Below, one piece after another: positions 58,930 through 64,000 of a stretch of 64,000 bases of DNA. The stretch covers positions 186,001 through 250,000 of the forward strand of contig NZ_JBCDNA010000003.1 in NCBI RefSeq assembly GCF_038433205.1, given 5' to 3'. The notes under the pieces are model-generated. The model was not told the origin of the DNA, ran no database searches, and saw nothing but the letters and a program-made list of their open reading frames with translations. This stretch comes from Lutimonas vermicola (GTDB lineage: Bacteria; Bacteroidota; Bacteroidia; Flavobacteriales; Flavobacteriaceae). Made by a program: the position numbers and the translations under genes. Within the stretch, counting starts at the first letter, position 1. Each line of letters begins with the position of its first letter.

Positions 58930-61369
58930 TGCAGTTTTAATTGTCCTTATTGGGCATTTTTCGTATGGGCAAAAATGTGTTATAGTTGACAAGGACTCTG
59001 AATTGCCTATTCCCAATGTACAGGTGATCAATGAAAATCAATCCAAATCAGCCACTTCTGATAGAAATGGAATCCTCGACCTAAGCAATTTTGGTGAAAT
59101 GGAACTCATAACTTTCAGGCATGTGAGTTATGTTGAGATGGAATTGATCAAAAAACACATTAAAAGGGATTTTACAACGGTATATCTGCAATTCAAGTCT
59201 GAGCTGCTCAAGGAGGTCTATTTATCAGGTGCCAAACAAGATGTGGAACGAAAAAGAATTGCCGAGGAAGTAGCTGTTTTTTCAATTAAGGACATTCAAA
59301 ATGCAGTTCCACAAACCTCTGCTGATATGCTCGCTAAAATACCGGGAGTCAAGGTGCAGAAAACCCAATTTGGGGGCGGAAGCCCGATATTAAGAGGAAT
59401 GGAGGCCAATCGCATTCTGCTTGTGGTGGACGGGGTGAGAATGAATAATGCCATTTACAGAAAAGGACATTTGCAAAATTCTATTACCGTATCGCCCAGC
59501 ATGCTGGAGAAAACTGAAGTTATTTTTGGTCCTTCCTCAGTAATTTATGGATCTGATGCCTTGGGAGGAGTGATACATTACTACACACGGAAACCAAAGG
59601 TTTCAGAAAGGAATAATGTGAATCTGGAATTATTAGCACGTTATAGTACCGTTAATGAAGAAAAAACTGCCAATGCGGCTGTTGAGTTGCAATTTGAAAA
59701 AATCGCTTCATTCACAAGCATTTCACATAGTAATTTTGGAGATCTGAGAATGGGAGAACTAAGGCCCCATGGATTTGAAAACTGGGGGCTTCAGCTGGAA
59801 GTTTCAGACAACACGGACACCTATTACAATGCCGATCCGGTGCTTAATTCTGACCCTTCTGTTCAACGCAATATTGGTTATCAGCAAACAGATTTTTTGC
59901 AAAAATTGCTTTTTCCTTTTAAGGATGGCCATGAATTGATGTTTAACCTCCAATACAGCACTTCATCCAGGATCAACCGATTCGACAAGCTTACAGAAAG
60001 GCGTGACGGGAAACTGAGATTTGCAGAATGGTATTACGGACCCCAGGACAGGCTTTTATTCTCGACACAATACAACATAAAATCGAATAAAAAATGGATG
60101 GATAAGGGACTTTTTACAGCGGCTTATCAGCAAATCAAAGAATCGCGTATTGAACGAAAGTTCGGAACCTTTGACAGATCCTCACAAATTGAAAAAGTAC
60201 AGGTATTTAGTCTTAATGGCGATTTTACGAAAAACGTTAATGAAGACCGTAACCGAAATTTTGGTTATGGATTTGAAGTGGCTTATAATGATGTAAACTC
60301 AACTTCAAAAGGTGAAACACTTGATGTGGTTGGCAACAGCATCATTGGTGTTAAGGATAATTATGCCGTTCAAACGCGATACCCCGATGGAGGCAGCAGT
60401 TATTTAAGTTCTGCAGTTTATGCCAGCTACCGGCAGGATTTAGGCAAAAAATCTACCTTGAATACCGGCCTTAGAATTACCAATACGATGCTTACTGCAA
60501 AATGGATTGACACAACGTATGTAAAACTTGATGAAACTGAAATAGAATCCATGAACACCTCAGTTACTATAACTGCCGGGTATACCTTTAGGCCAAACCC
60601 GAACTGGCAATTAAACGGCGTTGTATCATCGGGTTTCAGGTCTCCGAATATTGACGACATTGGCAAGGTCAGGGAAAAAAACGGAGACGTTACCGTGCCC
60701 AATGTTGACCTAAAACCAGAATATGCTTATAACTTTGAAGCAGGATTTATCAAGTATTTTGATGAGAAGAAAACATATATAGGCCTGGCAACGTATTATA
60801 CCTTGCTCGACAACTATATCGTAAGGGGGCCGTTTGAACTGAACGGGAATTCTCAGATCATTTATGACGGGGAAATGGCGAACGTAGTGGCAAATGTTAA
60901 TAAGGGAAATGCCTTCCTGTTTGGGGGTACCATGACTTTTAGATCCCAGCTGACCAATACCTGGAATGCACGGGCTTCACTTACGTATACAAGAGGTTCG
61001 GCCTATGACACTGATGAACCATTATCTTCGGTTCCACCACTTTTTGGAATGCTGGAGTTAGATTACGTGCGGAACAGAATTGAATCAGGAATAAACGTGG
61101 TCTTCAACGGCAGGAAAAAAGCCGGAGACTATAATATTTCAGAGGGCATTGACAACATAGAACAAACCCCGTATGTAGATGCTGAACAGGCGTATTATGG
61201 AAGTCCTTCGTGGTATACGTTGAACTATTTTATGAGAATTAAGACATCAAAATTCCTCGATGTTTTGATCAATGTTGATAATATTATGGATCATCATTAC
61301 AAAGAGTTTGCCTCAGCTATAAGTGCTCCGGGCAGGAATTTTTCACTTACATTAATCGGATCTTTTTAA
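58916..61369 (+). CDS. TonB-dependent receptor (hemoglobin/heme-receptor-like)
   Basis: An 817-residue outer-membrane receptor. Signal MKFLNAVLIVLIGHFSYGQ, a small carboxypeptidase-reg-like domain (residues ~20-100), plug domain with MEANRILLVVDGVRMNNAIYRKGHLQNSI and VIFGPSSVIYGSDALGGVIHYYTRKP, then the barrel. The barrel has a GFRSPNIDDIGKV box and a NVDLKPEYAYNFEAG box, similar to FRAP/NPNL boxes of heme receptors, and ends with terminal Phe. Heme is therefore a reasonable but unproven substrate. The gene overlaps recO by 14 bases. Confidence 0.85.
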   Translation: MKFLNAVLIVLIGHFSYGQKCVIVDKDSELPIPNVQVINENQSKSATSDRNGILDLSNFGEMELITFRHVSYVEMELIKKHIKRDFTTVYLQFKSELLKEVYLSGAKQDVERKRIAEEVAVFSIKDIQNAVPQTSADMLAKIPGVKVQKTQFGGGSPILRGMEANRILLVVDGVRMNNAIYRKGHLQNSITVSPSMLEKTEVIFGPSSVIYGSDALGGVIHYYTRKPKVSERNNVNLELLARYSTVNEEKTANAAVELQFEKIASFTSISHSNFGDLRMGELRPHGFENWGLQLEVSDNTDTYYNADPVLNSDPSVQRNIGYQQTDFLQKLLFPFKDGHELMFNLQYSTSSRINRFDKLTERRDGKLRFAEWYYGPQDRLLFSTQYNIKSNKKWMDKGLFTAAYQQIKESRIERKFGTFDRSSQIEKVQVFSLNGDFTKNVNEDRNRNFGYGFEVAYNDVNSTSKGETLDVVGNSIIGVKDNYAVQTRYPDGGSSYLSSAVYASYRQDLGKKSTLNTGLRITNTMLTAKWIDTTYVKLDETEIESMNTSVTITAGYTFRPNPNWQLNGVVSSGFRSPNIDDIGKVREKNGDVTVPNVDLKPEYAYNFEAGFIKYFDEKKTYIGLATYYTLLDNYIVRGPFELNGNSQIIYDGEMANVVANVNKGNAFLFGGTMTFRSQLTNTWNARASLTYTRGSAYDTDEPLSSVPPLFGMLELDYVRNRIESGINVVFNGRKKAGDYNISEGIDNIEQTPYVDAEQAYYGSPSWYTLNYFMRIKTSKFLDVLINVDNIMDHHYKEFASAISAPGRNFSLTLIGSF

Positions 61370-61386
61370 GGAAAAGCACAAAATAT

Positions 61387-62268
61387 TTAAGGATAGATCA
61401 GGTTTTTTATTGCTGTCCATGAAACCATTTGAATCTTTTGTTCCTTTATAAGGTTTTCACATTGATCACTGGTAAAGAAGTCGAAATCAATTTGTCTCCA
61501 TGCCGCGCCAAAATTTGGGTGGTTTTTTGTGATTGCCCTCATTTCATGATTGTCATAAGCCGTGTGAATGAGTATCATGTTTAAACCCGGCTGCAATTTT
61601 TTTAAAGAATTTGCATAATAATCTGACAGTCTTCCATTCTCAAAATCTTTAAAATTCCCCAAATAAAGATGATCGATCATGACTTCATTTTCAAGAGCTG
61701 TCTCTGCCGTCTTATTTCCTGAAACTTCAGTGATCAATTTCGAATTAAGCATTACCGGCAATTGATATAGTTTTCCTACTTCCCGATACAAGGCTAAAAA
61801 CTCATGAGAGGCCCCAAGTGTATACATATGAGAATCCAGGTGAGAAGGCTTAAGCCCAAAAGAAATAGCCCTGTCAATTTGCGCGCATAATTCTTTTTTT
61901 AGCTCGTCTGGTTTGGCTTTGTTCAAAACCTCATTCCTGGATTTAAAAAAATAGCCCTGAGCATCGACCAGGCTTGGAACTTCTTTTTGACCCAAAACGG
62001 GACCAAATTTATAAGAATTCCATTCACACGTCAGGGTAAGGTGAACGCCGCAATCAAAATTTGGGTATTTGAGCGCGAATTCTGCGATTTCATAAAACCA
62101 CGGGCAGGGAACCATTATACTATAAGAGTTGACCAACCCTCTTTTAAGTGCGTCTATTGTGGCTTGGTTTTCGGAATGTGACAAGCCAGCATCATCAGCG
62201 TGAATCATCAGAAGTTTTTGGCCATTGTCATAACCCAGTGCCTGGAGTAATTGTTCTGCTTTACTCAT
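61387..62268 (-). CDS. YdjC/ChbG-family polysaccharide deacetylase-like protein
   Basis: A 293-residue protein of the YdjC/ChbG fold. The metal-binding start is LLMIHADDAGLSHSENQATIDAL (D-D ligands), then FDCGVHLTLTCEWNSYKFGPV and KPSHLDSHMYTLGASHEF (H-x-D-x-H) bind metal. Family members remove acetyl groups from chito-oligosaccharides; this substrate is not known. It overlaps the SDR gene by 8 bases. Confidence 0.9.
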   Translation of the reverse strand: MSKAEQLLQALGYDNGQKLLMIHADDAGLSHSENQATIDALKRGLVNSYSIMVPCPWFYEIAEFALKYPNFDCGVHLTLTCEWNSYKFGPVLGQKEVPSLVDAQGYFFKSRNEVLNKAKPDELKKELCAQIDRAISFGLKPSHLDSHMYTLGASHEFLALYREVGKLYQLPVMLNSKLITEVSGNKTAETALENEVMIDHLYLGNFKDFENGRLSDYYANSLKKLQPGLNMILIHTAYDNHEMRAITKNHPNFGAAWRQIDFDFFTSDQCENLIKEQKIQMVSWTAIKNLIYP

Positions 62269-62863
62269 ACACCCTTATGATTTCTCCATTAGTTCTTCCT
62301 TCAACGCTTCGCACATATGCATTGACCACTTTTATCATTGGAACAGGATTGTGTCCGGGGAAAAAATCTTTGTATTTATTATAAGCATCTTCAACAACAC
62401 CCAATGAAACTGCATTCACCCTCAATTCATTTTCGATTTCCAGAGAAACAGCTTTTACAAAACTATGAATGGCACCATTGACTAAGGCAGCGCTCGTTGT
62501 TTTTATTACCGGGTCATCTGCGAGTATTCCTGTAGACAATGTTATGGATCCTTTTGATTTTAAATAATCCTGGCCAATGCGAACAAGGTTGACTTGTCCC
62601 ATTAATTTACTTCTTATGCCAATATAATAATCTTCTTCGCTTAAATCTTTGAAGTCGTCCCATTTGGCTTCTCCTGCTACACATATAATAGAGTCAAGAG
62701 AGGGTATAGACCCTAAAAGTTTACGAATGGAGTCAGCATTCGTTATATCAACTGTATAATCTCCAGACTTTCTGCCTGCAACAAGCACGTCGTGTTTTTC
62801 GCTGAGGTGGGAAACTACCCGTTTCCCTATGATACCGTTACCTCCTATGACCAGAATTTTCAT
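62261..62863 (-). CDS. Short-chain dehydrogenase (SDR)
   Basis: A 200-residue atypical SDR, shorter than the usual 250. The N-terminal NAD(P) motif is VIGGNGIIGKRVVSHL. The middle has IICVAGEAKWDDFKDL, and the catalytic Ser is in TLSTGILADDP; the usual Y-x-x-x-K is not clear (SAALVNGAIHSFVKAVSLE has Lys without Tyr), as in some short SDRs. Substrate unknown. It is sandwiched between the glycohydrolase and deacetylase genes, with tight spacing (3 bases and -8 bases). Confidence 0.85.
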   Translation of the reverse strand: MKILVIGGNGIIGKRVVSHLSEKHDVLVAGRKSGDYTVDITNADSIRKLLGSIPSLDSIICVAGEAKWDDFKDLSEEDYYIGIRSKLMGQVNLVRIGQDYLKSKGSITLSTGILADDPVIKTTSAALVNGAIHSFVKAVSLEIENELRVNAVSLGVVEDAYNKYKDFFPGHNPVPMIKVVNAYVRSVEGRTNGEIIRVYE

Positions 62864-62866
62864 ATG

Positions 62867-64000
62867 TTATGGTGATGATTTTAAATTCGTTTTAGATGAT
62901 TCCACAGTCAAATCGTTTTCAGGGATTGGAATATACCATATATTTTTTTGAAGATCAACGCCGCCGTTCATTAATTCCTGGACAACACGATCAACGATAT
63001 ACACTCCTTTTTCGGCCATGCTATCGAAGTTATCAATACCATTATTTGGAAAATTTTGTCTCGTTCTGTGAATATTGAATCGATCAGAGAACTTTTGACC
63101 AAATGCATTTTCAATACCTTCTTTACCAATCATAAATCCAAGCAGGCCTCCCCAGGTGGCTGTCGGATTATCGGAATCCCATCCTGTCAGAGCTCCGATT
63201 TTTATGGTTTCAACAATGTCACCCTCCCCATAAAGCAAACTAATGATACTTGCAGCATAATTGATTCCGGCAGCAAAACAACCATTACAATACAGGTTTT
63301 TTGACGTGATGTTATATCCGTCTTTTTGTTCTACCTGATATCTTTGGTAAACATTGTCCCGAGTATCTTCCCAAGATAGCCCTGCTTCATATTGACTTTT
63401 GACAAAATCAAACATTTTTGCAGGATATGAAGAATCGGGAAGTCTTTTCCTGGCTTCATCAGCCATCCAATGGACCTTTTGTTTTAAAGTCAATTCCTGA
63501 TCTTCATAAGAAGCCAAGGCATACATCTCAACATAAAATTCAGAGATCCTGGCTGCTTCTTCCCGAGCAGTGGTCCTGATTGGCAGGTAAGCCATTTTAA
63601 GGGCAATATCAGGGCGTGTTGGAGCAAAGAAGCCAAATATTTCATTCGTAAGTTGAGCGTCAATCATCATATAATTCTCGTTATGATCAGGATGACTTGT
63701 TTCAGGCGGGAGAAGTCCCTTCAGCATCAAGTCGAGCGCTTTTTGATTTGATACCCATAAAAAGTTTTCTTCCTCTACCCAAATATGTTTTAACCAGCCA
63801 TCACGAATCTGTTCAGGACTTAGTATTGTGGCTCTATTCGTATACAGAAGGTGTTGATACATATACTCTATATCAGTATCGTCATCCGCGCCCCAAATAC
63901 TATCTTCACCCATGACTACAAAATCTATTGTGGGAGACAAATTGCTAGGGACTCCCTCACCCCAAATGCTTGGCTGATCAGGCTTATTCCAATCATGACG
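62867..64000 (-). CDS. ADP-ribosylglycohydrolase family protein (5' end beyond window)
   Basis: The frame is open through the window edge, so the N-terminal part is missing. At least 377 residues are visible, starting in a region SIWGEGVPSNLSPTIDFVVMGEDSIWGADDDTDIEYMY with the acidic metal ligands, and the C-terminal DSDNPTATWGGLLGFMIG is the ADP-ribosylglycohydrolase metal-binding box (GWDSDNPTATWGG). Such proteins remove ADP-ribose from proteins or cleave related N-glycosides. It is the first visible gene of a leftward operon with the SDR and deacetylase, spaced 3 bases from the SDR. A sugar or nucleoside substrate is possible. Confidence 0.82.
   Translation of the reverse strand, partial: RHDWNKPDQPSIWGEGVPSNLSPTIDFVVMGEDSIWGADDDTDIEYMYQHLLYTNRATILSPEQIRDGWLKHIWVEEENFLWVSNQKALDLMLKGLLPPETSHPDHNENYMMIDAQLTNEIFGFFAPTRPDIALKMAYLPIRTTAREEAARISEFYVEMYALASYEDQELTLKQKVHWMADEARKRLPDSSYPAKMFDFVKSQYEAGLSWEDTRDNVYQRYQVEQKDGYNITSKNLYCNGCFAAGINYAASIISLLYGEGDIVETIKIGALTGWDSDNPTATWGGLLGFMIGKEGIENAFGQKFSDRFNIHRTRQNFPNNGIDNFDSMAEKGVYIVDRVVQELMNGGVDLQKNIWYIPIPENDLTVESSKTNLKSSP

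Noticed and set aside
1..64000. tRNA, rRNA, CRISPR, insertion sequences or prophage
   Set aside because: No T-loop plus acceptor pairings, repeat-spacer units, transposase motifs or phage structural genes were recognised on either strand.

Overview
The window looks like a chromosomal segment from a marine- or soil-type Flavobacteriaceae (Bacteroidota). The evidence is family-restricted genes (DUF4271, DUF4296, DUF4175, a PorZ-like type IX secretion protein), two TonB-dependent receptors (one with a clear N-terminal carboxypeptidase-regulatory-like domain), a three-subunit succinate:quinone oxidoreductase, and many start sites preceded by the Bacteroidota promoter element TAnnTTTG instead of a Shine-Dalgarno sequence. 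No rRNA, tRNA, CRISPR array, insertion sequence or prophage was recognised.

Layout. 1-10.6 kb: the end of pgi, a large TonB-dependent receptor, an acyltransferase, a glutamine transaminase/omega-amidase pair and sdhCAB. 10.7-19.6 kb: an ECF sigma factor with a small zinc-type anti-sigma factor, cardiolipin synthase, an O-methyltransferase, then an accessory stretch of small lipoproteins, a Crp-like regulator, a PD40 protein, a sterol-desaturase-like hydroxylase and a lipoprotein cytochrome P460. 19.7-23.8 kb: a compact bacteriocin-like export locus. 23.8-43.9 kb: housekeeping genes (tyrS, pyrC, a DPM1-like glycosyltransferase, hemD, recA, rpiB, a lipid kinase, rnr, tatA, an SPFH protein, gltX) with an unusually AT-rich gap at 35.5-36.0 kb. 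44-61.4 kb: a mostly rightward block (SGNH hydrolase, DUF4175 giant, ybeY, mnmG, methyltransferase, OmpH-like, OmpA/PD40, PorZ-like, recO, second TonB receptor). 61.4-64 kb: a leftward operon of a YdjC-type deacetylase, a short-chain dehydrogenase and a truncated-by-window ADP-ribosylglycohydrolase.

The most interesting system is at 19719-23788. A half-length HlyD-like adaptor and a C39-peptidase ABC transporter are followed by a small HTH protein, three short genes encoding double-glycine-leader peptides (57, 55 and 58 residues) and a two-TM candidate immunity protein, ending in a strong terminator. All three peptides match the leader pattern L-[SN]-x-x-[EQ]-L-x4-GG, and every predicted core carries a small-xxx-small-xxx-small ridge (SxxxGxxxG, SxxxGxxxG, SxxxAxxxA), as in helix-pairing class IIb bacteriocins. 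The transporter's peptidase is expected to cut the leaders while exporting the cores.

A second notable signal is a perfect 16-bp parS-like palindrome (TGTTTCACGTGAAACA) just before mnmG, with a 15/16 copy 2 kb downstream inside a methyltransferase gene. This suggests a ParB-loaded, probably origin-proximal, part of the chromosome.
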